Shown here piece after piece: positions 49,827 through 57,826 of a stretch of 64,000 nt of DNA; positions within the stretch are counted from its first letter, which is position 1; each line of letters begins with the position of its first letter. The position numbers and the translations under genes were made by a program. Under the pieces are notes generated by a model, which saw only the letters and a list, made by a program, of their open reading frames with translations, had not been told where the DNA came from and ran no database searches. This DNA comes from DASQFQ01 sp038238015 (GTDB taxonomy: Bacteria > Actinomycetota > Thermoleophilia > Solirubrobacterales > Solirubrobacteraceae), in NCBI GenBank assembly GCA_038238015.1, contig JBBRYA010000012.1:1-64000 (forward strand), written 5' to 3'.

Positions 49827-50186
49827 ATGCAGGCAACGGCGACAGCCCCTGCGCCGCAACACATGCGCGCACTCGCACAGGCAAATCGAGTCCGTCTGGC
49901 ACGAGCTGAGCTCAAGCGCCAGATCACCGACGGTGAGCTCACCGTCGAGGGGGTCGTCCTGAGCTGCCCGTGGGAGGCGGAGAGCATGGCGATCGCGGAT
50001 CTGCTGATGAGCCAGCACCGCTGGGGCCGTACACGCTGCCGGAGGTTCCTCGCATCCGTCCCGATGTCCGAGACCAAGACGGTCGGCTCGATGACCGAGC
50101 GCCAGCGCCACGCGCTCGCCGCGCGGCTGTGCGGCGACGCCGAGGCGGGCGACGCGCTCGCCGGCGCCGGCTGGACATCCGCCTGA
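49827..50186 (+). CDS. Mycobacterial-type integration host factor-like protein
   Basis: A 119-residue basic protein resembling actinobacterial mIHF/sIHF: an N-terminal helix with ANRVRLARAELKRQI, a middle MAIADLLMSQHRWGRTRCRR and the C-terminal SMTERQRHALAARL, which match the order RARAELK, KVSALLE and GDRQRKALLEK in mIHF. These proteins bind and bend DNA without strong sequence preference and shape the nucleoid. It has a strong Shine-Dalgarno (GGGGAGG at 49816-49822) and a promoter with a long leader. Residues 33-55 (GELTVEGVVLSCPWEAESMA) are diverged, so it may be a specialised paralogue. Confidence 0.78.
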   Translation: MQATATAPAPQHMRALAQANRVRLARAELKRQITDGELTVEGVVLSCPWEAESMAIADLLMSQHRWGRTRCRRFLASVPMSETKTVGSMTERQRHALAARLCGDAEAGDALAGAGWTSA

Positions 50187-50200
50187 CGCGCTGAGGACCG

Positions 50201-50641
50201 CTACGCGGGGCCGGGCGCGAAGCCCGGCCCCCGCGTGGCGATCTCGAGGATGTGCCCGTCGGGGTCGCGCAGGTAGATCGAGCGGAACGCGCCGCGGTCG
50301 AAGACCTCCGTGCACTCGACGCCCTTGCCGCGAAGGTAGTCGCGCCACGCCTCCTGCTCCTCCGATGAGTCGACGGTGAGCGCGAAATGATGCGCCGCGC
50401 CGGGCCCGGCCACGCCGGCGGCGAGGTCGGGATAGTGCATGAACGACAGCAGCGTGCCCGGCGCGCCCGCCAGCGTGCCGAACCACACGTGGCGGCTGGC
50501 CGGGTCGTCGTCGCTCGGGCCGTCGTGCACGATCCCGAGGCCCAAGAGGTCGCGATAGAAGGCGATCGTCCGGTCGATGTCGCGGCTGATCGCCGTGACG
50601 TGGTGCAGCCCCCTGAGCTGCATGCGCGGCTGCTCCGTCAC
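50201..50641 (-). CDS. VOC-family (glyoxalase/dioxygenase fold) protein
   Basis: A 146-residue vicinal oxygen chelate protein: LRGLHHVTAISRDIDRTIAF with the first metal His, HHFALTVDSSEEQ with a second, and YLRDPDGHILEIAT with the metal Glu. It resembles ring-cleaving dioxygenase-like or glyoxalase-like members; the reaction is unknown. GTG 50641 is preferred because TAGGCT ends 7 bases upstream; ATG 50623 is a shorter alternative. It is convergent with the IHF-like gene. Confidence 0.88.
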   Translation of the reverse strand: MTEQPRMQLRGLHHVTAISRDIDRTIAFYRDLLGLGIVHDGPSDDDPASRHVWFGTLAGAPGTLLSFMHYPDLAAGVAGPGAAHHFALTVDSSEEQEAWRDYLRGKGVECTEVFDRGAFRSIYLRDPDGHILEIATRGPGFAPGPA

Positions 50642-50648
50642 CGCGGGC

Positions 50649-50654
50649 AGCCTA
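50649..50654 (-). promoter_or_regulatory. -10 element (TAGGCT), likely leaderless
   Basis: TAGGCT ends 7 bases before GTG 50641 of the VOC gene; no Shine-Dalgarno is appropriately placed. Confidence 0.45.
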
Positions 50655-50666
50655 CGGCCTCGGGGC

Positions 50667-51113
50667 TCACCGGAAGGACGGTCCGCCCGAGCGGCGCCGG
50701 AACGCCCTGCGCATCAGCCAGATCCCGGCGGCGTAGGTCACCGCCGTAGCGACCGGCACCACCAGCCACGGCACCCGCGCGAAGTACAGCGCGCCGGCCA
50801 CCGCGACCGCCGGGATCCCCCCGAGCAGCGCCGAGTGCGAGCGAAACCCGGTGAAGTGCTCGCGCGCCGCCGTCTCCAGCCCGCCCAGCGAGGCCAGCGC
50901 CATGCCGAAGACCAGCAGCAGCCGGCCGCGGTCGCCGTTCAGGTTCACGAACCCGAGCACGATGAGCACCAGGCCGGCCAGCACGCACAGCTCCACGAGC
51001 GGCACCGGATGCCACGGCGCCTTCGGGCGCTCGTCGGTCAACGGCGCAGGGCGGGGCGCCTCCGCGCGATCAGGCGGCCGCGTCCGACTGCGCGCACGGC
51101 TGCGACGGCCCAC
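50667..51113 (-). CDS. Conserved four-span membrane protein
   Basis: A 148-residue protein with a basic, Pro-rich N terminus and four hydrophobic segments (PLVELCVLAGLVLIVLGFV, LLLVFGMALASLGG, LGGIPAVAVAGALYF and VVPVATAVTYAAGIWL). The ETAAREHFTGFRSHSALLGG loop after span 2 is its most distinctive part. It starts at GTG 51113. The function is unknown. It is separated from the next - strand gene by 25 bases. Confidence 0.7.
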   Translation of the reverse strand: MGRRSRARSRTRPPDRAEAPRPAPLTDERPKAPWHPVPLVELCVLAGLVLIVLGFVNLNGDRGRLLLVFGMALASLGGLETAAREHFTGFRSHSALLGGIPAVAVAGALYFARVPWLVVPVATAVTYAAGIWLMRRAFRRRSGGPSFR

Positions 51114-51138
51114 TACGACCGCTCGGACTGCTCGGATG

Positions 51139-51615
51139 TCAGGTGGCTAACGGGCAGCCGGAGGAGATCTTGACGTGCCACCAGCCGGCGAGCATGCCGA
51201 CGATGCCCAGGCGCGGGCGCACGTGCCAGTGCTTGCAGCCGGGCTCGCCGATCTCCGCGTTGCTCACCCGCACCCACTTGTAGGCGGTCGGGTCGAGCAG
51301 CATGCGCTCGATCAGCAGGCGCTTGTCGGCCTGGCGCTCGGCCTGCGCGACCGCCTGGTCGCGCAGCTCGGCCGCGCGGCCGGCCAGGCCGTCGCGAACG
51401 CGCTCGAGGTCTCCGAGCGAGAGCAGGCGCGGGCCGCCGAGCGGGGCGGAGGGGACGACCGTGAGGTGGGGGTACGCAGCGAGCACGGCGGCGCCGAGCT
51501 GACGCTCGAGCCGGGCGATCTGGTCGCGCATCGTGGCGCGCGCGGCGCGCTCGTCGACGAGCGGCGCCTGCTGGGGCTGGGTGACCGGACCTGCGAACTG
51601 CTCGAGGAACACCAT
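51139..51615 (-). CDS. Conserved hypothetical protein with a Cys/Trp-rich C terminus
   Basis: A 158-residue protein with a strong Shine-Dalgarno (GGGAGG, 7 bases before ATG 51615). The central part is a charged helix region (LLSLGDLERVRDGLAGRAAE, then AQAERQADKRLLIERML). The C terminus is distinctive: YKWVRVSNAEIGEPGCKHWH, then RLGIVGMLAGWWHVKISSGC. The two cysteines and conserved tryptophans suggest a small folded or metal-binding end. No known family name is recalled. It is divergent from the membrane protein gene at 51696. Confidence 0.7.
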   Translation of the reverse strand: MVFLEQFAGPVTQPQQAPLVDERAARATMRDQIARLERQLGAAVLAAYPHLTVVPSAPLGGPRLLSLGDLERVRDGLAGRAAELRDQAVAQAERQADKRLLIERMLLDPTAYKWVRVSNAEIGEPGCKHWHVRPRLGIVGMLAGWWHVKISSGCPLAT

Positions 51616-51680
51616 GCTGCACCTCCCGCTCGGAGCGGCCAGGGTATCACCGGCATCGCGGCCCACAACCCGCCTGCGCG

Positions 51681-51686
51681 TATCCT
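51681..51686 (+). promoter_or_regulatory. -10 element (TATCCT), likely leaderless
   Basis: TATCCT ends 9 bases before GTG 51696 of the membrane protein gene; no Shine-Dalgarno is present. Confidence 0.4.
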
Positions 51687-51695
51687 CTCTGCCTC

Positions 51696-52172
51696 GTGGC
51701 GCGTAATGACCCAACCGACACCGGCGGCCTGTTCATCGGCCGCCGGCCGGGCACGGCGAAGGTTCGCTATGCCGGCCAGCCCACGCCCTCCGGCGGCGGT
51801 CGCCGGCGCCTGGACGCGGTCTTCGCGGTCGTGGTCCTGCTGGCCGAGACGCTGGTCTGCCTGAGCGTCTGGGGCCCGCAGCCCGTCGCCTGGCTGTGGG
51901 TCGGCTCCCAGCTCGACTACCAGACGAACTCGGTGTCCTTCGGCATCGCCGTGGCGTTCGTGGGGATGCTGCTGACGCTGATGGCCACGATCGCCGTCGC
52001 GGCACGGCTCGACGCGCTCTGGAAGGTCGTGCGCCGCGCGGCCGGCCACGACCAGCAGGAGGGCATGCTGGTGCGCATCTTCGCGATCACGGCGATCGTG
52101 GTGGGCATCGGCTTCGCCTACTGGTTCCTCATCATCCAGGGCCCGGGGCCGCTCCTCGCGCCCTCGCAGTGA
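51696..52172 (+). CDS. Conserved three-span membrane protein
   Basis: A 158-residue protein with a polar N terminus, three hydrophobic spans (VFAVVVLLAETLVCLSVW, FGIAVAFVGMLLTLMATIAV and IFAITAIVVGIGFAYWFLII) and a cytosolic loop VVRRAAGHDQQEGM between spans 2 and 3. The layout is like that of the protein at 21129-21560. Its stop overlaps the GTG of the aminotransferase gene (GTGA), so they are co-translated. The function is unknown. Confidence 0.7.
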   Translation: MARNDPTDTGGLFIGRRPGTAKVRYAGQPTPSGGGRRRLDAVFAVVVLLAETLVCLSVWGPQPVAWLWVGSQLDYQTNSVSFGIAVAFVGMLLTLMATIAVAARLDALWKVVRRAAGHDQQEGMLVRIFAITAIVVGIGFAYWFLIIQGPGPLLAPSQ

Positions 52173-53263
52173 GGCGCTTCCTCGGCCACTACCGCCAGTT
52201 TCGCGAGCTGGACCCGGGCGAGGTCTCGCGCGACCTGCTCCAGCGCCGTGACGAGCGCCGGGCGCGCGAGGTCGTCTTCGTCCCCGAGCTCGACCTCGCG
52301 CGCACCGCGTGGCACGAGCCGCCCCACCCCGAGGCCGTCAACGCGGCGACCTTCGCCCTGCGCCGCTCGATGAACGCCTACCCGGACCCGAGCGCCGCCG
52401 ACGTGCGCGCGCTCGTCGCCGCGCGCCACGGGGTGGACGCTGGGCAGGTGGCCGTCGGCCACGGCGCCTCGGAGCTGCTCCAGGCTGCCTGCGCGGCGCT
52501 GCTCGGGGGCGGCGGGGAGCTGCTCGTGTCGTGGCCGAGCTGGCGGGCGCTGCCCGAGCTCGCGGCCGCGGCGGGCGGCCGCCCGGTACCGGTCCACGAG
52601 CCCGGGCCACAGGCACTCGCTGCCCGCGTCGGGGAGTCCACGCGCGCGGTTGCGCTGTGCAGCCCGAACGACCCGACGGGCGCGCCCGTGGACCGCGACG
52701 CGATCCGCGAGCTCGCGCGCGCGCTGCCCGAGAACGTCTGGGTCCTGCTCGACGAGGCGCTCGCCGACTTCCTCGAGCCGGGCGCCGACGCGGCCGGCCT
52801 CGTCGCCGAGCTCCCGAACCTGATCGTGTTCCGCACCTTCTCCAAGCTCCACGCGATGGCCGGCTTCCGCATCGGCTATGCCATCGCCCCTGCCGAGATG
52901 GCCGCGCGCATGGCGCCGTCCTTCTCGGTCAACGCGCCGGCGCAGGCGGCGGCCGTGTGGGCGCTGGACAACGGCGACCCGGTGCTCGCGCGACGCCGCG
53001 CCGCCGCCGGGCGCGAGCGCGGCCGCCTGGCGCGGGCGCTCGACCCCACGCCGCTGTCGTTCCCGGCGAGCGTCACGAGCTTCGTCTGGCTGGGCAGCGA
53101 GCGCCACGACGGCGCCGCGCTCGCCGCGCACCTCGGCGCGCGCCGCATCACCGTCGCGCCCGGCCGGCAGTGGGGCGACGAGCGCCGCGTCCGCGTCACG
53201 CTTCGTGACGCCCAGGCGAACGACCGGCTGCTCGCGGCGCTGGCGGAGCTGCCCGCGAGTTGA
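52169..53263 (+). CDS. Class I/II aminotransferase (HisC/CobD-like)
   Basis: A 364-residue PLP enzyme of the histidinol-phosphate aminotransferase/CobC type. NAYPDPSAADVRALVAARHG is the typical N-terminal region, CSPNDPTGAPVD holds the Asn/Pro motif, and FRTFSKLHAMAGFRIGYAI holds the PLP lysine and the phosphate-binding Arg. The substrate could be histidinol phosphate, an aromatic amino acid or L-threonine phosphate; no his or cob genes are nearby. GTG 52169 overlaps the stop of the membrane protein gene. Confidence 0.85.
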   Translation: MRRFLGHYRQFRELDPGEVSRDLLQRRDERRAREVVFVPELDLARTAWHEPPHPEAVNAATFALRRSMNAYPDPSAADVRALVAARHGVDAGQVAVGHGASELLQAACAALLGGGGELLVSWPSWRALPELAAAAGGRPVPVHEPGPQALAARVGESTRAVALCSPNDPTGAPVDRDAIRELARALPENVWVLLDEALADFLEPGADAAGLVAELPNLIVFRTFSKLHAMAGFRIGYAIAPAEMAARMAPSFSVNAPAQAAAVWALDNGDPVLARRRAAAGRERGRLARALDPTPLSFPASVTSFVWLGSERHDGAALAAHLGARRITVAPGRQWGDERRVRVTLRDAQANDRLLAALAELPAS

Positions 53264-53328
53264 TCGCAGCGGCGCGGTCGGTCGCGGCGTACTGCAACTG
53301 CGGCTGGTAGGGAGTTGGGTCTGGCGGT

Positions 53329-53427
53329 GAGCGTCACGCGCGCGCGCCGCGTGACGGTGGGTGGGTGGGTGGAGGAAGTTGTTCAGCACTGTGATGAACA
53401 ACTTACGCCACGCCAAACGTGACGCTC
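53329..53427. repeat. Nested inverted repeats in an intergenic region
   Basis: Three overlapping inverted repeats lie between convergent genes. The outer pair is GAGCGTCACG (53329-53338) with CGTGACGCTC (53418-53427). An inner hairpin has perfect 10-bp arms, AAGTTGTTCA (53376-53385) and TGAACAACTT (53395-53404), with a 9-base loop. A competing hairpin pairs CGTCACGCG (53332-53340) with CGCGTGACG (53348-53356). A (GTGG)n-like tract sits between. It could be a terminator or a small repetitive element. The remainder of the 228-base gap has no gene that I can see. Confidence 0.7.
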
Positions 53428-53491
53428 GCCCGCCGCGGTCCGTCTTCCCTCCTACCCAGCCGCCGTTGACGTTCGCCGGGGCCCCACCCGC

Positions 53492-53896
53492 CTACCCGAG
53501 CACGGCCTCGATCGCCGCGCGCACGACGGCCTCGTCCTCCTGCCCGGTCGCGCCCGAGGCGCCCATCGCGCCGGCGCCCTCGCCGTCGATCACCAGCGGG
53601 AGCCCGCCGATCTGCGGTGTGTAGCGGCCGTGGGTGGCGGCGGAGATCGCTGCCGCGAACGCGACGAGGTCCTTGGCCTTGTCGCCCTGTGCGGCGCTCG
53701 GGGCGCGGTAGGCGGCGGCCGTCCAGGCCTTGCCGAGGGCGACCTCGGGCGTGATGAAGTCCGCGCCGTCCATGCGGGCGGCCGCGACGAGGTGCCCGCC
53801 CGCGTCCACGATGGCGAAGGCGAGCACGAGCTCCTGCCTGCCCGCCTCCTGCTCGGCCGCCTCGATCAGGGCGCGCGCGGTCTGGAGGGTCAGCAT
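53492..53896 (-). CDS. HbpS/GlcG-like heme-binding-type protein
   Basis: A 134-residue protein of the GlcG/HbpS family: LQTARALIEAAEQEAGRQEL, VLAFAIVDAGGHLVAAARMD, ALGKAWTAAAYRAPS and GGLPLVIDGEGAGAMGASGA. Members form octamers and some bind heme or cobalamin, or act in redox sensing. The length is complete. TAGGGT, overlapping the upstream stop codon, ends 7 bases before the ATG. It lies at the end of the Mce operon and may be expressed separately. Confidence 0.87.
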   Translation of the reverse strand: MLTLQTARALIEAAEQEAGRQELVLAFAIVDAGGHLVAAARMDGADFITPEVALGKAWTAAAYRAPSAAQGDKAKDLVAFAAAISAATHGRYTPQIGGLPLVIDGEGAGAMGASGATGQEDEAVVRAAIEAVLG

Positions 53897-53903
53897 CGGC
53901 GAG

Positions 53904-53909
53904 ACCCTA
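53904..53909 (-). promoter_or_regulatory. -10 element formed by a stop codon (TAGGGT)
   Basis: The TAG stop of the B3/4-domain gene (53907-53909) is the first half of TAGGGT, which ends 7 bases before ATG 53896. Confidence 0.45.
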
Positions 53910-54557
53910 CTCCGGGGCGCCGGCCAGGATGTCGCCCACCGTCCACAGGCCCTCCTCGACGTGGATGTCCGGGACGCCTGCGACCTGCAGGGAGAAGATG
54001 GCCAGCCGCGTCGTCTCGCGCGTGACCGCCAGGTCGGGGGCGAGGGCGCCGAACAGCACGGCCACCGGCCCGGCGGAGTCGGTCACGACGAGCCGGCCCG
54101 GCGGGACGCGCGGAGGGAGCTCGCCGCGGCCCAGGCGCTCCCTGCGCGTCGCGGGGCGCAGCCCGAGCGCTCCCTGCAGCCGGGCGGCGTCGAGCGCCCA
54201 CACCGGGACCCCGGTCTCCATGACCGCGATGGTCAGCGCGTCCGCGACCAGGCCCTCGGAGCGGAAGCCGCCCTTGATCAGGCGGTCCAGCGCGAGCGCC
54301 TCGACCGGGGTGCGGTCGACGTCCGGGTCCAGTCCGATATGACGGAAGAACACGCGATAGGCCCACGGGATCGGCTGCTGGCGCATCGCCACCGCCTGCG
54401 GGCCGCGGAAGCGGTCCGAGAGCACGTCGAGGCGGTCGCGCAGCTCGGCGGGGCTGCGATGCAGCGGCCCCAGCGGCAGCTCGAGCGTCCACAGGCGCAG
54501 CGCGGGGTGCTCCTCGGCCAGCTCCGGTGCCACCCAGCCGAACGCGGGCTCGCTCAT
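53907..54557 (-). CDS. B3/4-domain protein
   Basis: A 216-residue protein of the B3/4 family, the tRNA-binding domain found in phenylalanyl-tRNA synthetase beta subunits and as stand-alone proteins: MRQQPIPWAYRVFFRHIGLD, TPVEALALDRLIKGGF, then GLVADALTIAVMETGVPVWA. Free-standing versions may edit or bind tRNA or a small substrate. It is coupled to the redoxin-like gene upstream (ATGA). Its place at the end of a lipid-transport operon is unexplained. Confidence 0.8.
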   Translation of the reverse strand: MSEPAFGWVAPELAEEHPALRLWTLELPLGPLHRSPAELRDRLDVLSDRFRGPQAVAMRQQPIPWAYRVFFRHIGLDPDVDRTPVEALALDRLIKGGFRSEGLVADALTIAVMETGVPVWALDAARLQGALGLRPATRRERLGRGELPPRVPPGRLVVTDSAGPVAVLFGALAPDLAVTRETTRLAIFSLQVAGVPDIHVEEGLWTVGDILAGAPE

Positions 54558-55180
54558 CCGAGCGCCTGCACCTGCCGCGCCAGCGCGCGCTCGTCGAGCA
54601 GCCGGAACGACGTGGCCGCCACCTTGCCCCCGCGCCGGGCGAAGGTGATCGTGGGGCAGACCGCGACCGCGTAGGCGTTGGAGACCGCGCCGTCGCGATC
54701 GTGCCCGACCGGCAGCCGCCAGCCGTGCTGGCGCACGACGCGCCGCACGTCGGCGCGCGCCCCACGGATCGCGACGGCCACGAAGCTCACGCGCGGGAAG
54801 CGGGCGCGCACGCGGTCGAGCACGTCGATCTGGCGCTCGCAGCGCTGGGAGCGCGTGGCCAGGAAGGCGAGAACGACGGGCCCGCGCTCGGCCAGCTCGC
54901 ACGAGTTGAGGATCTTCGGCCCGCGCACCTGGCAGGCCGGCCGCCGCGCTCCCTGGCCCGGCCGCGCCGCCGTGTTGGCGTCCCCCTGCAGGTCAGACAG
55001 CGCGAGCGGCACCGCGAAGGGCGGCAGCGGCTTGCCGTCGGGCACGCCGCGCGAGCCGGGCGCGTCGGTGGTGATCGTGTTGAGTGTGATGTAGGCCAGT
55101 GCCAGCACGCCGAGCACGCCGATGACCCAGGTGAAGCTCGAGACGCCGGCGGGAGGCCGTGGCGGCGCGGGCTCGCTCAT
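54554..55180 (-). CDS. Membrane-anchored redoxin-like protein without CxxC
   Basis: A 208-residue protein with an N-terminal membrane anchor (FTWVIGVLGVLALAYITLNT) and a thioredoxin/TlpA-like domain outside. The expected active site reads AFLATRSQRCERQIDVLDRV, so only the second Cys position is kept; CPTITF later matches the cis-Pro region. It may be a one-Cys peroxiredoxin-like or non-catalytic thioredoxin fold. The gene overlaps the RND transporter upstream and the B3/4 gene downstream, so it belongs to the Mce operon. Confidence 0.75.
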   Translation of the reverse strand: MSEPAPPRPPAGVSSFTWVIGVLGVLALAYITLNTITTDAPGSRGVPDGKPLPPFAVPLALSDLQGDANTAARPGQGARRPACQVRGPKILNSCELAERGPVVLAFLATRSQRCERQIDVLDRVRARFPRVSFVAVAIRGARADVRRVVRQHGWRLPVGHDRDGAVSNAYAVAVCPTITFARRGGKVAATSFRLLDERALARQVQALG

Positions 55181-57816
55181 GCCGGCACGGCCGGCTCTGC
55201 AACCGGTCGTGCCGCGGGCGCCGCCCGGCGCGGGGTCCGCCGCTCGGCGAGCATCAGCACAGCGGGGAGCACCGCCAGCACGCCCAGCAGGGACACCGCG
55301 AGGTCGACCACGGTCACGCGCCCGAAGTCCGAGAGCATCCGCACGTCGGAGAGGGCGAGCACGGCGAACCCGGCGATCGCGGTGGCGCCCGACGCGATGA
55401 CGGCCGCGCCGGTCGAGCCGTAGGTGCGCCGCAGCGCGTCCGCGGGCTCGAGGCCCCCGGCGCGCTCCTCGCGATAGCGCGCGGTGAGCAGCACGGAGAA
55501 CTCGGTGGAGATCGCGATCACGAGCGCGCCGAGCGTGGCCGACATCGGGTTCAGCGGTACGCGCAGCGCGAACAGCACCAGCGCCGACCAGCCGGTCGCC
55601 AGCGCGATCGGGACGAGCGGGATCCACGCGCGCTCCCAGCGCCGGTAGACGGCCAGCAGGACGAGGGCGACGGCGAGCAGCGCCGCCAGCAGCGTCCCCA
55701 GCCGGCGCAGCGGCGAGGACAGCGCGGCGTTGGCCTCGGCCCCGAGCACCTGCAGGCCCGCGAGCTCTGCCGTTGCGCCCTTGGGCGGCTTCAGGCGCGC
55801 GCGCATGACGTCGATCACCTGCTGCTGGCGGTCGAGCGGCATCAGCTTGATGCCGAACGAGAGGTTGGCCGTGCGGCGGTCGGCGGTGATGACCGCCTGG
55901 GAGAAGTACGGCGGCACCGCGCCGAGCAGCGCGCGGATGCGGGCGCGGTCCGCCGAGGCCTGCGGCGAGCGGAAGAGGTCGGGCAGCGACAGCGCGGGAC
56001 ACAGCTGCGCGCGCCCGCAGCCGTTTGAGGGCGTGTAGCCGTAGCGCTTGAGCAGCCCCGACTGGTAGCTGCGCATCCACGCCACCACCTTGGGGTCGGT
56101 CAGGTCCTTGCCCTCGACCAGGACGTCGATCTCCCCGGCCACACCGGTCGAGCGCTGCAGCGTGTCGAGGTCGCGCACACCGCGCAGGTCCTGGGGCACG
56201 AGCCGCAGCAGGTTCGAGTTGACCTCGGTCTGAGTGTCGGCCGCCAGCCCGAGGACGGCGACCGCGACGGCGATCAGCAGCACGCGCCGCGGGCGCCCCA
56301 GCGCCTCGCGCAGCATCGCCGCCCACACCCGGCCGGCGAGCCGCCGCAGCGGGCGTGCGAGCCGGCCGACCGCGGCGGCGAGCTCGTCGAAGAGCTCGCC
56401 CGCCCCCCGGGTCGACCGCGCGAGCCGCCCGTCGGCCGCGCCCGCGCGCCCCGCCGCGACCAGCGCGGCCGTTCCGGCGCTGAGCGCGAGCATGAACGCC
56501 AGCGCGACGCCGAACACGAGCAGCAGCCCGAAGCCGCGCACCATCGGCACCGGCGAGAGCAGCAGCACGAGGAAGCCGACCGCGGTGGCCAGGCCGGCGG
56601 TGGCGATCGTCGGCACCGAGAGCCGGGCGGCGCGCATCGCCGCCGCGTGCGTACTGGCATCGGCCTCTCCCTCCTCGACGCGCGCCTGGTACTGGATGGC
56701 GTAGTCCACGCCGAGCCCGAGCAGCACGGGCAGCACCGCGATCGACGCCATGGTCAGCGTCGCGCCGAACAGCGCCATCGCGCCGAAGGTGAGCGCCACC
56801 GCTGCGAGCGCGATCACGAGCGGCAGCAGCCGCAGGCGGCTGCGGAACACGAGCGCGAGCACCAGCGCCATCACGATCAGCGCCAGCACCAGGAGCCGCA
56901 CGAGCGACTGCGTGAGCACGCCGGCGAGATCCTGGACGACCACTGGGGCGCCGGTCACCGTGTAGCTCGCGGCGCCGGTGAGCTTGAACTCCTTCATCTC
57001 GACCGCCTTGCGCACCAGCCCGATCGCCTTTGCGCGCTGCGCCTCGGACAAGTCGGGGCGCAGGCGCACCTGGATCACGGCCGAGTGGGCGTTCGGGAAC
57101 AGGTAGGCGAAGCGCGCCTTCGGCGTGCTCGCCCCGCGCGCGGGATCGAAGACCAGCGCGGAGACGAAGTCGGGGTCGTCGAGCCGCGGCAGGCCCCGCA
57201 GGTTGAGCCCGTAGCGCAGGTTGAGCTCGAGCAGGCTGCGGGTGAACTGGGCGTAGACGAGGTCGCTCGCGGACTTGGCCAGCCGATCCTGCTCGGCCTG
57301 CGAGCGCCCCTGCTTTCGCGCCAGCCCGCGCGCGGCGGCGGCCGCCCTCTGGGCCTCGGCGGCCTTGACCTGGAGCTGCTGGGAGAACTGGTCGTTGATC
57401 TCCCCCACAGCCGAGTTGATGAACGTCCCGGGGCCGTAGACGACCCTGACCGGCTTGGTGCGCGCGAACGCGGCGCACGGCGAGTTCGGGCCGCCCGGCG
57501 CCACCTGCTTGGCGGGCTTGTTGCCCGACAGGCAGCCCTCGAGCCCGAGCAGGCGCGCGAGGTTCGAGGTCAGCACGAGGTTGGGCAGATCCCCGCGCAC
57601 GAGCACGATGATCGAGTGGTCCCCGAAGCGCTGGCGGTAGCGCTCGGTCGCGGCCGAGGAGGCCGACCCCTTCGAGACCAGCGCGTCGGTCGCCGTGCTC
57701 GGGGTCAGCCCCAGCGCGAGCCCCGCGGCGAGCACCGTCAGCACGCCGGCCACGGCGAGCACTCGCCCCGGACGCACCGCGGCCGCTCCCACGACGCGTT
57801 CGAACCACCTGCTCAT
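55177..57816 (-). CDS. RND/MMPL-family lipid transporter
   Basis: An 879-residue RND-superfamily protein of the HpnN/MMPL type with 12 predicted spans: span 1 near residues 15-38, an extracytoplasmic loop to about 300, spans 2-6 to about 450, span 7 near 510, a second loop, and spans 8-12 at the C terminus. The GLGVDYAIQYQARVEEGEAD segment after span 4 holds the acidic proton-relay-type residues. Such proteins move hydrophobic lipids such as hopanoids or mycolyl lipids. It follows four complete mce genes by 25 bases and likely works with them. Its end overlaps the redoxin-like gene. Confidence 0.9.
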   Translation of the reverse strand: MSRWFERVVGAAAVRPGRVLAVAGVLTVLAAGLALGLTPSTATDALVSKGSASSAATERYRQRFGDHSIIVLVRGDLPNLVLTSNLARLLGLEGCLSGNKPAKQVAPGGPNSPCAAFARTKPVRVVYGPGTFINSAVGEINDQFSQQLQVKAAEAQRAAAAARGLARKQGRSQAEQDRLAKSASDLVYAQFTRSLLELNLRYGLNLRGLPRLDDPDFVSALVFDPARGASTPKARFAYLFPNAHSAVIQVRLRPDLSEAQRAKAIGLVRKAVEMKEFKLTGAASYTVTGAPVVVQDLAGVLTQSLVRLLVLALIVMALVLALVFRSRLRLLPLVIALAAVALTFGAMALFGATLTMASIAVLPVLLGLGVDYAIQYQARVEEGEADASTHAAAMRAARLSVPTIATAGLATAVGFLVLLLSPVPMVRGFGLLLVFGVALAFMLALSAGTAALVAAGRAGAADGRLARSTRGAGELFDELAAAVGRLARPLRRLAGRVWAAMLREALGRPRRVLLIAVAVAVLGLAADTQTEVNSNLLRLVPQDLRGVRDLDTLQRSTGVAGEIDVLVEGKDLTDPKVVAWMRSYQSGLLKRYGYTPSNGCGRAQLCPALSLPDLFRSPQASADRARIRALLGAVPPYFSQAVITADRRTANLSFGIKLMPLDRQQQVIDVMRARLKPPKGATAELAGLQVLGAEANAALSSPLRRLGTLLAALLAVALVLLAVYRRWERAWIPLVPIALATGWSALVLFALRVPLNPMSATLGALVIAISTEFSVLLTARYREERAGGLEPADALRRTYGSTGAAVIASGATAIAGFAVLALSDVRMLSDFGRVTVVDLAVSLLGVLAVLPAVLMLAERRTPRRAAPAARPVAEPAVPA

Positions 57817-57826
57817 GCCTCGGGGG

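Noticed and set aside
53361..53404. An insertion sequence end
   Set aside because: The AAGTTGTTCA repeat is a short hairpin without a transposase gene or target-site duplication that I could see.
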